Of a stretch of DNA of 64,000 nt, positions 32,570 through 41,347 are shown one piece after another. Source of the stretch: Scleromatobacter sp964418745 (GTDB taxonomy: Bacteria > Pseudomonadota > Gammaproteobacteria > Burkholderiales > Burkholderiaceae_C); assembly GCA_964418745.1 (NCBI GenBank), contig CAYQMX010000006.1, forward strand, positions 196,198 through 260,197. Reading direction: 5' to 3'. The position numbers were made by a program, and so were the translations under genes. Within the stretch, counting starts at the first letter, position 1. The number at the start of each line of letters is the position of its first letter. The notes beneath the pieces were generated by a model that saw only the letters and a program-made list of their open reading frames with translations, ran no database searches and had not been told where the DNA came from.

Positions 32570-34214
32570 AGCGTTGACGCAGCATCTCCCGCAGGAGCCC
32601 GCGCCGGATGGTGCGGTTGCTCTGCGCGGGATCGTTCCACCACCAACCGTCGGCCTTCATGTCGGCGGCAGCGGCGACGAAGCGGTCCAGCACCGCCTCG
32701 AAGTCGCCGTCGCCGTAGTTCAGGCTGAAGATCAGGCGACCCGTGCCCACCCAGCTGAGTGCCAGGCCATGCGCGCGCAGGTAGAACTGCAGCATCCAGT
32801 TGTAGCGCGACGGCTGTTCGTACAGCACCGTCCATATCGACGACAGGTTGGCCACGCGCACCGGCACGCCGGCCTCGGCCAGGCGGGCGTTGAAGCGGGC
32901 GGCGCGCGCGTTCCAGCGTTCGTCGACGCCGTCGTACATCGCCTGCACGTCGGCGCGCTCGAGGCGCTGCAGGAAGGCGTTCATCGCGCCCATCACGTAC
33001 GGGTGCGAGTTGAAGGTGCCGCGCGCGAAGCAGATGTCGGCGGGGCGATCCTCGCGGAAGCGCTTCATCAGGTCGCGCCGGCCGCACACCACGCCCACCG
33101 GCAGGCCGCCGCCCAGCGACTTGCCGTAGGTGACCATGTCGGCCTGGACGCCGAAGTACTCCTGCGCACCGCCGGGCGCCAGGCGGAAGCCGACAAAGAT
33201 CTCGTCCAGGATCAGCACGATGCCGCGTTCGGTGCAGACCTGGCGCAGTTGCTGCAGCCACGCGGTGTAGGCGGCGCGGTCGAAATGCGCGCGCCGGCCG
33301 CTGTCGACCAGCGACGAGTCGCCCGGCGCCGCGGCGTTCGGGTGCAGGGCCTGCAGCGGGTTGACCAGCACGCAGGCGATGTCCTTGCGGGTGCGCAGCA
33401 CCTGCAGCGTCTCGGCCTTCATCTCTTCCAGCGTGTAGGTCTCGCGCGGCGGCAGCGGGTTGCCCGGGCCGGGCTGCACGTCCTCCCACCAGCCGTGGTA
33501 CGCGCCGCAGAAGCGCACCAGGTACTTGCGGCGCGTGTGGTAGCGGGCCAGGCGCACCGCCTGCATCACGGCCTCGGTGCCCGACATGTGGAACGACACC
33601 TCGTCCAGGCCGGAGATGCGCTGCAAGTGGCGCACGTTGTCCAGCAGCACCGGGTGGTAGGCGCCCAGCACCGGGCCCAGCGCGCTGACGCGCAGGGCGC
33701 CCTCGGCGATGCATTCCTTGTAGAAGTCGTAGCCGAACAGGTTGACGCCGTAGGAGCCGGTGAGGTCGTGGAAGACGTTGCCGTCGAGATCCGCCACGGT
33801 CACGCCGGACGACGCCTGCAGGAAGCTGCCGGTCTTCAGGTGCTGGCGCAGATACGGGCTGTACTGGTACGGCACGCGGTAGCTGCCGGTGAACTGCAGG
33901 TCGGAGATGCCGGCGCTGGCCTGCGCGGTGAGGGCGGCGCTCTTCGGGAAGCGCTCGGCGTACAGCGCGGCCAGCCGCTCGAAGCCGGCGCGGCGCGCGC
34001 GCTGCACGTCGTCGGGCGCGCCGTCGGAGTCGAAGAAGCGCTGCGCGTCGTAGGCGTAGCCCGGCAGCAGGCCGGCCACGCGCTTGGCCATCTTCGAATG
34101 GCCCGTGAGCGAGGCGTGCTTGGCACGCGAGAGTTCGAGGCGTCGTTTGGCGCGCGGGGCCACCAGGGCGAGCGCGGCAAGCATCAGGGCAGAGAGTGCG
34201 AAGGTGGATTCCAT
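32523..34214 (-). CDS. Class III PLP aminotransferase with N-terminal membrane anchor
   Basis: 563 residues, longer than the ~430 of glutamate-1-semialdehyde aminomutase (GSAM), its closest relative in motif. Residues ~5-20 are a membrane helix and ~20-105 an extra domain. The catalytic core has SFHMSGTEAVMQAVRLAR, GAYHGWWED, the PLP Asp in LILDEIFVGFR (337-344) and Lys365 in TYGKSLGGGLPVG. Cellular GSAM is soluble and not anchored, so this one likely handles a lipid or membrane-linked substrate. It diverges by 53 bp from the decarboxylase gene, suggesting a shared pathway for an amino-lipid head group (inference). Confidence 0.8.
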   Translation of the reverse strand: MESTFALSALMLAALALVAPRAKRRLELSRAKHASLTGHSKMAKRVAGLLPGYAYDAQRFFDSDGAPDDVQRARRAGFERLAALYAERFPKSAALTAQASAGISDLQFTGSYRVPYQYSPYLRQHLKTGSFLQASSGVTVADLDGNVFHDLTGSYGVNLFGYDFYKECIAEGALRVSALGPVLGAYHPVLLDNVRHLQRISGLDEVSFHMSGTEAVMQAVRLARYHTRRKYLVRFCGAYHGWWEDVQPGPGNPLPPRETYTLEEMKAETLQVLRTRKDIACVLVNPLQALHPNAAAPGDSSLVDSGRRAHFDRAAYTAWLQQLRQVCTERGIVLILDEIFVGFRLAPGGAQEYFGVQADMVTYGKSLGGGLPVGVVCGRRDLMKRFREDRPADICFARGTFNSHPYVMGAMNAFLQRLERADVQAMYDGVDERWNARAARFNARLAEAGVPVRVANLSSIWTVLYEQPSRYNWMLQFYLRAHGLALSWVGTGRLIFSLNYGDGDFEAVLDRFVAAAADMKADGWWWNDPAQSNRTIRRGLLREMLRQRFSGSPSPTTTRRAGA

Positions 34215-34267
34215 GATTCATTCAATGAAAGCAGCTTCGGGATGTACCCGTTCGAATTGACAAGCGT

Positions 34268-35188
34268 ATGAAAAAACATTTCCGCCGGCTGCTGGCGCAG
34301 GAAGACCTGAACTTCCTGCTCACCAACCGCGTCCCGCGCATCGCGCTGACGCATTTCATGGGTCGGTTCAGCAAGATCCGCAACCCGATCGTCAGCCGCG
34401 CCTCGATCGGCATGTGGAAGCTGTTCACGGACCTCGACCTGAGCGACGCGCGCACGCGCAAGTTCAGGTCCATGCACGACTGCTTCACCCGCGAACTGAT
34501 GCCCGGTGCCCGCGCGATCGACCCCGATCCGGCGGTGCTCACGTCGCCCTGCGACGCCATCGTCGGCGCCTGCGGCGCGGTGGCCGGCACCACGGTGTTC
34601 CAGGCCAAGGGCTTCCCGTACAAGCTCGAGGAGCTGTTCGGCCCCGGCACCGACCCCGCGCCGTTCCGCGACGGCCGCTTCGTCACGCTGCGGCTGACCT
34701 CGGCGATGTACCACCGCTTCCATGCGCCGCACGACTGCGACGTGCACCATGTCAGCTACCTCACCGGCGACACCTGGAACGTGAACCCGATCGCGCTCAA
34801 GCGCGTCGAGAAGCTGTTCTGCCGCAACGAACGCGCGGTGCTCAGCGCGCGGCTGCGGCGCGGCAACTTCCCGATCGCCATCGTGCCGGTGGCCGCCATC
34901 CTCGTGGCCAGCATCCGGTTGCGCTTCACCGACGTGCTGCTGCACCTGCGCTACCGCGGCCCCAACGAGATTCCGGTGCAGGCGCGCTTCGCCAAGGGCG
35001 AGGAGATGGGTGGCTTCCAGCACGGCTCGACCATCATCGTGTTCGTGCCGGCCGGCTTCGAGCTGGCCGACGGCATCGCCACCGGTGCGCGCATCCGCAT
35101 GGGCCAGCCGCTGATGCGCCTGCCGCCGCTGCCGCGCGAGGCGGGCGATGCCGAGGCCGCGAAGGCGTTGGACCAGGTGCCCGCATGA
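34268..35188 (+). CDS. Phosphatidylserine-decarboxylase-like protein
   Basis: 306 residues. The self-cleaving pyruvoyl site is GFQHGSTIIVF: Ser254 would become the pyruvoyl group (Gly253-Ser254 cut). Catalytic-type Asp96 (SPCDAIVGACG) and His149/His152 (YHRFHAPHD) are present, as in E. coli Psd. The N-terminal membrane helix of Psd is weak here; the end is extended and Pro/Ala-rich. It could decarboxylate phosphatidylserine or a related amino-acid lipid. Its TGA overlaps the ATG of the first 65-bp repeat unit, beginning a chain of coupled mini-ORFs. Confidence 0.85.
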   Translation: MKKHFRRLLAQEDLNFLLTNRVPRIALTHFMGRFSKIRNPIVSRASIGMWKLFTDLDLSDARTRKFRSMHDCFTRELMPGARAIDPDPAVLTSPCDAIVGACGAVAGTTVFQAKGFPYKLEELFGPGTDPAPFRDGRFVTLRLTSAMYHRFHAPHDCDVHHVSYLTGDTWNVNPIALKRVEKLFCRNERAVLSARLRRGNFPIAIVPVAAILVASIRLRFTDVLLHLRYRGPNEIPVQARFAKGEEMGGFQHGSTIIVFVPAGFELADGIATGARIRMGQPLMRLPPLPREAGDAEAAKALDQVPA

Positions 35189-35250
35189 GCGCACGAACGG
35201 CCGCTCCGAAGGGCGCTCGCGCCGCAGTCCGCAGGACGGAGGTTGCCTGA
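35185..35250 (+). CDS. Repeat-encoded mini-ORF 1 (21 residues)
   Basis: Starts at the ATGA overlap with the decarboxylase stop and ends at a TGATG overlap with mini-ORF 2. The peptide begins MSARTAAPKGARAAV and ends RRTEVA, basic and Ala/Arg-rich. No hydrophobic or known motif. It may matter as a translational relay rather than as a peptide. No good ribosome-binding site precedes it, so it would depend on ribosomes leaving the upstream gene. Confidence 0.4.
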   Translation: MSARTAAPKGARAAVRRTEVA

Positions 35251-35315
35251 TGAGCGCACGAACGGCCGCTCCGAAGGGCGCTCGCGCCGCAGTCCGCAGG
35301 ACGGAGGTTGCCTGA
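35250..35315 (+). CDS. Repeat-encoded mini-ORF 2 (21 residues)
   Basis: Same peptide as mini-ORF 1. GGAGG lies 7 nt before its ATG, inside the end of unit 1; start and stop codons share one A with its neighbours (TGATG). Confidence 0.4.
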   Translation: MSARTAAPKGARAAVRRTEVA

Positions 35316-35380
35316 TGAGCGCACGAACGGCCGCTCCGAAGGGCGCTCGCGCCGCAGTCCGCAGGACGGAGGTTGCCTGA
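35315..35380 (+). CDS. Repeat-encoded mini-ORF 3 (21 residues)
   Basis: Same peptide and same signals as mini-ORF 2. Its TGA shares an A with the ATG of mini-ORF 4. Confidence 0.4.
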   Translation: MSARTAAPKGARAAVRRTEVA

Positions 35381-35463
35381 TGAGCGCACGAACGGCCGCT
35401 CCGAAGGGCGCTCGCGCGCACGCCGATCGCCGCGTGGGCCCCGGGCCGGCGTGGGCCGGATGA
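35380..35463 (+). CDS. Repeat-derived mini-ORF 4 (27 residues)
   Basis: Starts like the others (MSARTAAPKGAR) then leaves the repeat, continuing AHADRRVGPGPAWAG. Its TGA (35461-35463) overlaps the ATG of the UPF0104 gene (35460), closing an unbroken chain of overlapping stops and starts from the decarboxylase gene to the membrane protein. Confidence 0.4.
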   Translation: MSARTAAPKGARAHADRRVGPGPAWAG

Positions 35464-36440
35464 GTCCCGCGCGCCGGGCCACCGTCGCGCGGCGCGCGGG
35501 CGGGGCGCTCGCGCTCGTGCTGGTGCTCGTCGCGCTGGACTTCGTCTGGCGCGACCTGAGCCTGGTGGCGCTCGCACACGCCCTGCACCGCCAGCCGCCG
35601 CTGCGCCTGGCCGCCTGCCTGGGGCTGACCGCCGCGAGCTTCGCCTGCCTGGCGCTGTACGACGTCGTCGGCGTGCGCGTGGCGGCGCCCGGCCGCGTGG
35701 GTACGCGGCTGGCGCTGCTGGCCGGCGCCACCAGCGCGGCCGTCGCCAACACGCTGGGCTTCCATGCCGTGTCGGGCTCGGCGGTGCGCGCGCACCTGTA
35801 CCTGCCGGCCGGCCTCACGGGCGCGCAGGTGGCGCGCGTGGTGTCGACGTCGTGGCTGGCGCTGGTGGCCGGCAACGCGGCGATGCTGGCCGGCGCCGAG
35901 CTGGTGCAGGCCGCCACCGGACCCGATCCGGCCTGGCACGCGGCGGCAGGCGTCGCCCTCGAATCGCTGTTGATCGGGTGGCTGTGGTGGCTGGCGCGCG
36001 GCCCGCGCCAGGTCGCGCTCGGCCGCTGGCGCCTGCCGATGCCGCCGGCCAGGGTGGCGCTGTGCCTGATGACGCTCGGCGCGGTCGAGAGCGCCACGGC
36101 CATCGGTGCGCTCCATGTCCTGCTGCCCGGCGACCTCGCGCCGCCGTTCGACGTCTTCGCGGTGGGCTGCATCGCCGCGGTGCTGCTCGGCGTCGTCTCG
36201 CACGCACCGGGCGGACTGGGCGTCTTCGAGGCCGGGATGACGGCCGTCCTGTCCGGCCGCGGCCGGCCCGACCTGCTGGCGGCGCTGCTGCTGTACCGGC
36301 TGCTCTACAACCTGCTGCCGTTCGCGCTGGCCGTGCTGGCGCTGGGCCTGCGGTCGGGCGGGGGGACCCTCGCGCGGCGGCTGGGCGCCTGGCGGACCGG
36401 CCGGCGCGGTCGGCGACCGGCATGCCGCGCCGGCGCCTGA
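35460..36440 (+). CDS. UPF0104 / LPG-synthase-TM-like membrane protein
   Basis: 326 residues, about 8 hydrophobic helices. The signature HAPGGLGVFEAGMTAVL near residue 250 and ALYDVVGVRVAAPGRV, NTLGFHAVSGSAVRAHLY earlier mark the family that includes E. coli YbhN and the membrane half of lysylphosphatidylglycerol synthase (MprF). The aminoacyl-transferase half is absent, so a lipid flippase or carrier role is more likely. Start MSPARR was chosen because it overlaps the stop of mini-ORF 4; no strong ribosome-binding site lies close, consistent with coupling. Confidence 0.82.
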   Translation: MSPARRATVARRAGGALALVLVLVALDFVWRDLSLVALAHALHRQPPLRLAACLGLTAASFACLALYDVVGVRVAAPGRVGTRLALLAGATSAAVANTLGFHAVSGSAVRAHLYLPAGLTGAQVARVVSTSWLALVAGNAAMLAGAELVQAATGPDPAWHAAAGVALESLLIGWLWWLARGPRQVALGRWRLPMPPARVALCLMTLGAVESATAIGALHVLLPGDLAPPFDVFAVGCIAAVLLGVVSHAPGGLGVFEAGMTAVLSGRGRPDLLAALLLYRLLYNLLPFALAVLALGLRSGGGTLARRLGAWRTGRRGRRPACRAGA

Positions 36441-36465
36441 CCCGGCCCTGCCCGATCGATCCCGG

Positions 36466-37836
36466 CTACCGGGCGCGCGCCCGCACCGCCGCGTCGGCGA
36501 CCCGGTGCAAGCCGGCGGCCAGGCCCAGCGACACCAGCACCAGGCCGACCACGAGCCCGACCCAGAAGCCGTAGATCTTCATCGGGGCGCCGGCCGCGAG
36601 TCCGTGATACGCCAGCCACGTGCCCGCCGGCACGCCGAACACCCAGAAGGCGCCCAGCATCAGCACCATCGGCATCAACGTGATCTTGTAGCCGCGCAAC
36701 GCGCCGATCGCCGTGACCTGCGTCGCGTCGAACAGTTGCCAGAAGGCGGCGAACAGCAGCAGGTCGGCCGCCAGCGCCTGCACCGCGGGATCGCTGCTGT
36801 AGAGCGCCGCGGCCTCGTGGCGCAGCAGGATGATCGGCGCCATCGCCAGCGCCCCGAACACGAGCCCCGCGCCGATGCCGCTCCACGCGATCGCGCGCGC
36901 CGCGCCCGCGTCGCCCGCCCCGAGCGCCTGCCCGACCCGGATCGTGCTCGCCGCCGACAGGCCCATCGGAACCATGAAGATGAGGGCCGAGAAGTTCAAC
37001 GCGATCTGGTTCGCCGCGATCTGCGTCTGCCCGAACCTACCGACGAGGACCGCGACGCTGCAGAACGCCGCCACTTCCGCGAACCCGGCGCCGCCCATCG
37101 GCAGCCCGAGCCGCAGCAGCCGCTTCTGCGCCTTCCAGGTGGGCAGCCGCCAGGACTGCCAGAGCGCGTAGGGTCGGTAGGCCGGCGCCCAGGCGATCCA
37201 CGCCACCAGGGCCGCCAGCGCCGCCCACATCCCGATGCCGGTGGCCCACCCGCAGCCCGCGCCGCCCATGGCGGGCAGCCCGAGGCGGCCGTAGATCAGC
37301 AGCCAGTTCAACACGCCGTTGATCGCCAGGCCGACGAATGCCAGCACCATGATGGGCCGCACCTGGTCGATGCTGGACGAGAAGAACGCCAGCGCGCGAT
37401 ACACCAGCGCCGCCGGCAATCCCAGGGCGATGCCCCAGAGGAAGATCCCGGTGCGCTGCGCCAGCAGCGGGTCGATGCGGAACGCCACCAGCAGGTCGGG
37501 CGCCCAGGGCACCAGGACCAGGGGCAGCAGTCCCACGCCCGCCGCCAGCCAGACCCCCTCGCGCGCATCGCGGGCGACCGCGGGATGATCGCCGGCGCCG
37601 AAGTGATGCGCGATGATCGGCGACACCGCCTGCACCACGCTCATCAAGGCGATGAAGACGGGGATCCACAAGGCGACGCCGAGGCCGACGACGGCCTGGT
37701 CGAATGCACCGGCGTGGCCGGACATGATCGTGTCGAGCAGCCCCATCAGCACCTGGGCGACCTGGGACAGGATGATGGGCGTGGCGAGGGGCAGGAGCGC
37801 GCGGACTTCGTGCTTGAACCGCTGGAGGACGATCAT
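36466..37836 (-). CDS. MATE-family efflux transporter (NorM-like)
   Basis: 456 residues, twelve helices in two halves. N-terminal LLPLATPIILSQVAQVLMGLLDTIMSGHAG is the classic MATE opening, and the second half has LGLPMGGAGFAEVAAF, AANQIALNFSALIFMVPMGLSAASTIRVGQALGAGD. These pumps export cationic drugs or metabolites with Na+ or H+. Start MIVLQRF. It converges on the UPF0104 gene with a 25-bp gap; membership in the lipid group is not implied by sequence. Confidence 0.92.
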   Translation of the reverse strand: MIVLQRFKHEVRALLPLATPIILSQVAQVLMGLLDTIMSGHAGAFDQAVVGLGVALWIPVFIALMSVVQAVSPIIAHHFGAGDHPAVARDAREGVWLAAGVGLLPLVLVPWAPDLLVAFRIDPLLAQRTGIFLWGIALGLPAALVYRALAFFSSSIDQVRPIMVLAFVGLAINGVLNWLLIYGRLGLPAMGGAGCGWATGIGMWAALAALVAWIAWAPAYRPYALWQSWRLPTWKAQKRLLRLGLPMGGAGFAEVAAFCSVAVLVGRFGQTQIAANQIALNFSALIFMVPMGLSAASTIRVGQALGAGDAGAARAIAWSGIGAGLVFGALAMAPIILLRHEAAALYSSDPAVQALAADLLLFAAFWQLFDATQVTAIGALRGYKITLMPMVLMLGAFWVFGVPAGTWLAYHGLAAGAPMKIYGFWVGLVVGLVLVSLGLAAGLHRVADAAVRARAR

Positions 37837-38071
37837 CGATTGGGGAAGGCAGCGTTTGCAGGCGTGACGACGCCGGGGCGTCCGACGGACGATCGCCGGT
37901 CCGCGGGGGCGCATGACCGGCGCCGGGCGGGCCGGTGCAGGCGACTGTAACCGCCACCTGCCGCCGCCCGAGGCTGCAGCGCCCCGCCCGATCGCGGCCG
38001 GCGTCGGTCGGGACGATGCCGGGCAACCGGCGAGACCTGCTAACGCGCGGGTGCCGCCCGTGCGTCGACGC

Positions 38072-40066
38072 CTACGCCACCACGCCGGCGTTCATCCGCG
38101 CCAGCCAGCGGTAGAGCGTCCCGGCCGCCAGCACGAAGCCCGCGCCGCCCAGCCACAGTGCCGGTCCCGCGAAGCCGTCGCCGACCAGGGCCAGTGGCGC
38201 ATCCTTGCCGCTGAACACGGTCAGCGCGGCGATGGCCACGCCGAACAGGCCTTCGCCGACGATCATGCCGCTGGCCAGCAGCACGCCGAGCTGACGGGCC
38301 GTCGCCGGCCGGGGCAATGCGTCGGCGCGGCGTTCCCAGGCCCAGCCGACGAAGGCGCCGACGATGACCGTCAGCGTCGTGCCCATCGGCAGGTAGATGC
38401 CCAGGCCGACGGCCAGCGGCGGCAGCTGCGCGTGGCTGCCGGGCTTGCGCAGGCGCTTGATCGCCTCGTCGACGACCACGATCACGACGCCCAGCAAGGC
38501 CCCCTTGCCGAGCAGGTTCCAGTCCAGGTCGCCTTGCAGCACGCCCTTGGCCAGGGCCGAGATCAGCGCCGCCTGCGGGGCCGCCAGCGCCTTGGTCGCG
38601 CTGGCGCCGGGTGCGCCGGCGAAGCCGTAGGCCTTCTGCAGCAGGTCCAGCACCGGCGGGATCACGAGCGCGCCGGCCACCGTGCCGATGGCCAGGGCCA
38701 CCTGCTGGCGCCAGGGCGTCGCGTCCACCAGCTGGCCGGTCTTGAGATCCTGCAGGTTGTCGTTGGCCACCGTGGCCGCGGCGACGACGACGGCGGTGAC
38801 GAACAGCGTGAACGCCACCAGCGCCTGGGACGCGCCCGCGGGCAGCATCGGCTCGACGACAAGCGCGATGAGCAGCGCGGCGGTGATGACGACGATGATG
38901 GCCACGCCCGAGAGCGGGCTGTTGCTCGAGCCGATCAGGCCGGCCATGTAGCCGCACACGGCGGCGACGAAGAAGCTCATCAGCGCGATGAACGCGATGC
39001 CGCCGGTCACGAGGATGACGGTGGCCGAGCCCAGGCCCGCGCCCGTGCTCATGTCGGCCAGCAGCCAGCCGATGGGCACCAGGCAGGCGAGCGTGACGCC
39101 GGCGACCCAGCCGATGGGCAGGTCCTGCTCGGTGCGCGGCAGTGTCGCCCCCTGGCCGGCCTGGCGCACGCGCGAGGCGGCCAGGGCCGAGGCCAGGCCG
39201 GTGGCGACGGGCTTGACGAGCTTGACCAGTGTCCAGACGGCGGCCACGGCGATCGCGCCCGCGCCGATGAAACGCACCTGCTTGGCCCAGACGTGGTTGG
39301 CGACCGCCGCCACGTCGGCGCCGGCGTCGAAGGGCAGCAGGCCGGTGAGGTGCGGCACGGCGCCGGCCCAGGCGATCAGGACGCCCGCGAGCATGGCCAC
39401 GCCCACCCACAGGCCGACCAGGTGGCCGACGGCCAGCAGGGCCAGCGACAGGCCGAAGTCGACCCCGGTGGCCGCGTTGCTGCTGCGGCCCAGGCGGAAG
39501 TAGCCCTGCAGGTCGGCTGCGAACAGCTGCGTCGCGATGACGGCCTGGAAGGCGGCCGAGGCGATGCCGCCCCAGACGATCGCGAGCAGGCCGGCGCGGT
39601 TCTCCGCCGCCGCGCCTTCGCCCCCGGCGCCCACCTTGAGCACCTCGGCGCAGGCCACGCCCTCAGGGTAGGGCAGGTCGGACGTGGTCACGAGCGCGCG
39701 ACGCAGCGGGATCGAGTAGGTCACGCCCAGCACGCCGCCCATCGCGCAGATGATCACGCAGGTGACGTACGGGAAGCCGGTCCACCAGCCGACCATCACC
39801 AGGCCGGGCAGCACGAAGATGATGGAGGAGATCGCACCGGCCGCCGACGCGACGGTCTGCACGATGTTGTTCTCCTGGATGGTCACGCCGCGCGCGTAGC
39901 GCAGCAGGCCCATGGAGATGACCGCCGCGGGGATCGACGTGGCGAAGGTCAGGCCGGCCTTGAGGCCGAAGTAGACGTTGGCCGCCGTGAACAGCAGCGT
40001 GATCAGCAGGCCGAGCACGACGCCGCGCAGGGTCAGCTCGTTGTTGGAAGGGGCGACGGCTTTCAA
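38072..40066 (-). CDS. OPT-family oligopeptide transporter
   Basis: 664 residues, ~15 hydrophobic helices. Opening LTLRGVVLGLLITLLFTAANVYFGLKAGLTFATSIPAAVISMGLLR, then NNIVQTVASAAGAISSIIFVLPGL and YPEGVACAEVLKVG are the marks of bacterial OPT proteins, which import peptides or metal chelates by proton symport. TTG start, supported by GAGGAG six nt upstream. Single-gene unit; MATE follows 235 bp downstream on the same strand with nothing recognisable between. Confidence 0.92.
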   Translation of the reverse strand: MKAVAPSNNELTLRGVVLGLLITLLFTAANVYFGLKAGLTFATSIPAAVISMGLLRYARGVTIQENNIVQTVASAAGAISSIIFVLPGLVMVGWWTGFPYVTCVIICAMGGVLGVTYSIPLRRALVTTSDLPYPEGVACAEVLKVGAGGEGAAAENRAGLLAIVWGGIASAAFQAVIATQLFAADLQGYFRLGRSSNAATGVDFGLSLALLAVGHLVGLWVGVAMLAGVLIAWAGAVPHLTGLLPFDAGADVAAVANHVWAKQVRFIGAGAIAVAAVWTLVKLVKPVATGLASALAASRVRQAGQGATLPRTEQDLPIGWVAGVTLACLVPIGWLLADMSTGAGLGSATVILVTGGIAFIALMSFFVAAVCGYMAGLIGSSNSPLSGVAIIVVITAALLIALVVEPMLPAGASQALVAFTLFVTAVVVAAATVANDNLQDLKTGQLVDATPWRQQVALAIGTVAGALVIPPVLDLLQKAYGFAGAPGASATKALAAPQAALISALAKGVLQGDLDWNLLGKGALLGVVIVVVDEAIKRLRKPGSHAQLPPLAVGLGIYLPMGTTLTVIVGAFVGWAWERRADALPRPATARQLGVLLASGMIVGEGLFGVAIAALTVFSGKDAPLALVGDGFAGPALWLGGAGFVLAAGTLYRWLARMNAGVVA

Positions 40067-40175
40067 GCGAACTCCTCGGAATCAAGGCGCGCATCATCCC
40101 CCAAGTGATGCCGGCCGGCATCGGGACAAATCGCAGCGTCGCCTGAAATCCGGGGCGTCGGCGGGCCTGCAGCGT

Positions 40176-40370
40176 TCAGGCGTGCGCGTGGCGGTGGCCG
40201 GCGACCGTCGCATGCGGGGCGACCATCGCCATGGCCTGCGCCTGCTCGACGCGGGTCGAGGCGACGCGGTACTGGTGGCCGGCCAGCGTGTTGGTGGCCA
40301 GCAGCATCGCGCCGGTCAGCAGCGCGGCGAGGGCGAGGGGGGCGGTGCGGGTGGCGAAGGTCTTGGTCAT
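40176..40370 (-). CDS. Small secreted protein of unknown function
   Basis: 64 residues. A signal peptide is likely (KTFATRTAPLALAALLTGAMLLA), giving a mature ~35-residue peptide ending in a His-rich tail (GHRHAHA). GGAG precedes the ATG. I recognise no family. It lies 109 bp upstream of the OPT gene on the same strand, so it may share its promoter. Confidence 0.55.
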   Translation of the reverse strand: MTKTFATRTAPLALAALLTGAMLLATNTLAGHQYRVASTRVEQAQAMAMVAPHATVAGHRHAHA

Positions 40371-40618
40371 GGCGGGCTCCAGGGTTCGTGCGGTTCGTGA
40401 TCCGATGGCCGGACTGTAGGGAGCGGAAGGCGCGGTCGCGAGCGGCGTGCGACGGTGCGCACGCCACGGCGGACGAATCGCCGGCCGGCGCGACGGACCG
40501 GAACGCCTGCCGCGAAGAAGGCGTCGTTGCGCGGTCGGAATCCACCCGCGGCACGACCGCGCGCCCGGCGCCGGCCGGCGCCCTGCACGACCGCGCGCGG
40601 CCGCTGCAGAATGGCGCC

Positions 40619-41260
40619 ATGACCGAATCCACCGCTGTTCCCGAAGGCCTGTTCTCCCACGACGACGGCGTGCTGCGCTGCCAGTGGTGCCGCGCCAGCC
40701 CGGAGTACCGGCGCTACCACGACGAGGAGTGGGGCTTTCCCGTCACCGACGAGCGCCGCCTGTTCGAGAAGATCTGCCTGGAGGGCTTCCAGGCCGGCCT
40801 GAGCTGGCTCACCATCCTCAACAAGCGCGAGGCCTTCCGCCGGGGCTTCGCCAACTTCGAGGCCGAGCAGGTGGTGCGCTTCGGCGAGGCCGACGTCGCG
40901 CGCCTGCTGGCCGATGCCGGCATCGTGCGCCACCGCGGCAAGATCGAATCCACGATCAACAATGCGCGCCGCGTGCTGGAGTTGCGCGAGAAGTGCGGCT
41001 CGCTGGCGGCCTATGCCTGGCGCTTCGAGCCCGCGGCGACGTCGCGGCCGCAGCGGCTGCTGCCGGGCACCGCGCTCGGGCCGTCGGCGGAGGCGGTGGC
41101 GATGTCCAAGGACCTGAAGCAGCGCGGCTGGTCCTTCGTCGGCCCCACCACCGTCTACGCGTTCATGCAGGCGATGGGACTGGTCAACGACCACTACGAG
41201 CACTGCCACGCGCGCGAGCCGGCGTTGAAGGCGCGCAGGAAGCTCAAGAAGCCGACCTGA
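40619..41260 (+). CDS. tag: DNA-3-methyladenine glycosylase I
   Basis: 213 residues. Removes 3-methyladenine from alkylated DNA. The zinc-clip residues are all present: Cys in LRCQWCRAS, His in YHDEEWGFP, and His/Cys in NDHYEHCHAREP. The helix-hairpin region is ICLEGFQAGLSWLTILNKREAFRRGF, and SFVGPTTVYAFMQAMG is the family's end. Start chosen at MTESTAVPEG; the domain begins at ~14. No damage-response operon is visible around it. Confidence 0.96.
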   Translation: MTESTAVPEGLFSHDDGVLRCQWCRASPEYRRYHDEEWGFPVTDERRLFEKICLEGFQAGLSWLTILNKREAFRRGFANFEAEQVVRFGEADVARLLADAGIVRHRGKIESTINNARRVLELREKCGSLAAYAWRFEPAATSRPQRLLPGTALGPSAEAVAMSKDLKQRGWSFVGPTTVYAFMQAMGLVNDHYEHCHAREPALKARRKLKKPT

Positions 41261-41347
41261 GCCGGCGGTGCGGCGGGTGCCGGGGCCGGTCGATCCGGGC
41301 GACGGGTTCGCCGTCGCGGCGCGCGCCGCCCGGGCGGGCTCGGCCGG

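Larger units (their letters stand above)
35185..35417 (+). repeat. Tandem 65-bp repeat, three full copies and a partial fourth
   Basis: Units begin at 35185, 35250, 35315 and 35380; copies 1-3 look identical and copy 4 diverges after 35417. Each unit opens with ATGAGCGCACGAACGG and closes with a hairpin (GTCC-GCA-GGAC, 35227-35237 in copy 1), then GGAGG (35238-35242), 7 nt, and the ATG of the next unit. Each unit thus carries the ribosome-binding site and start for the following one. A diverged, inverted copy lies at 63945-64000. Confidence 0.95.

Noticed and set aside
34215..34267. Pho box between the aminotransferase and decarboxylase genes
   Set aside because: Only a single CTTGTCA-like half-site; no second half at 11 bp.
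35185..35417. CRISPR array
   Set aside because: Repeats are directly abutting 65-bp units with no unique spacers and no cas genes nearby.
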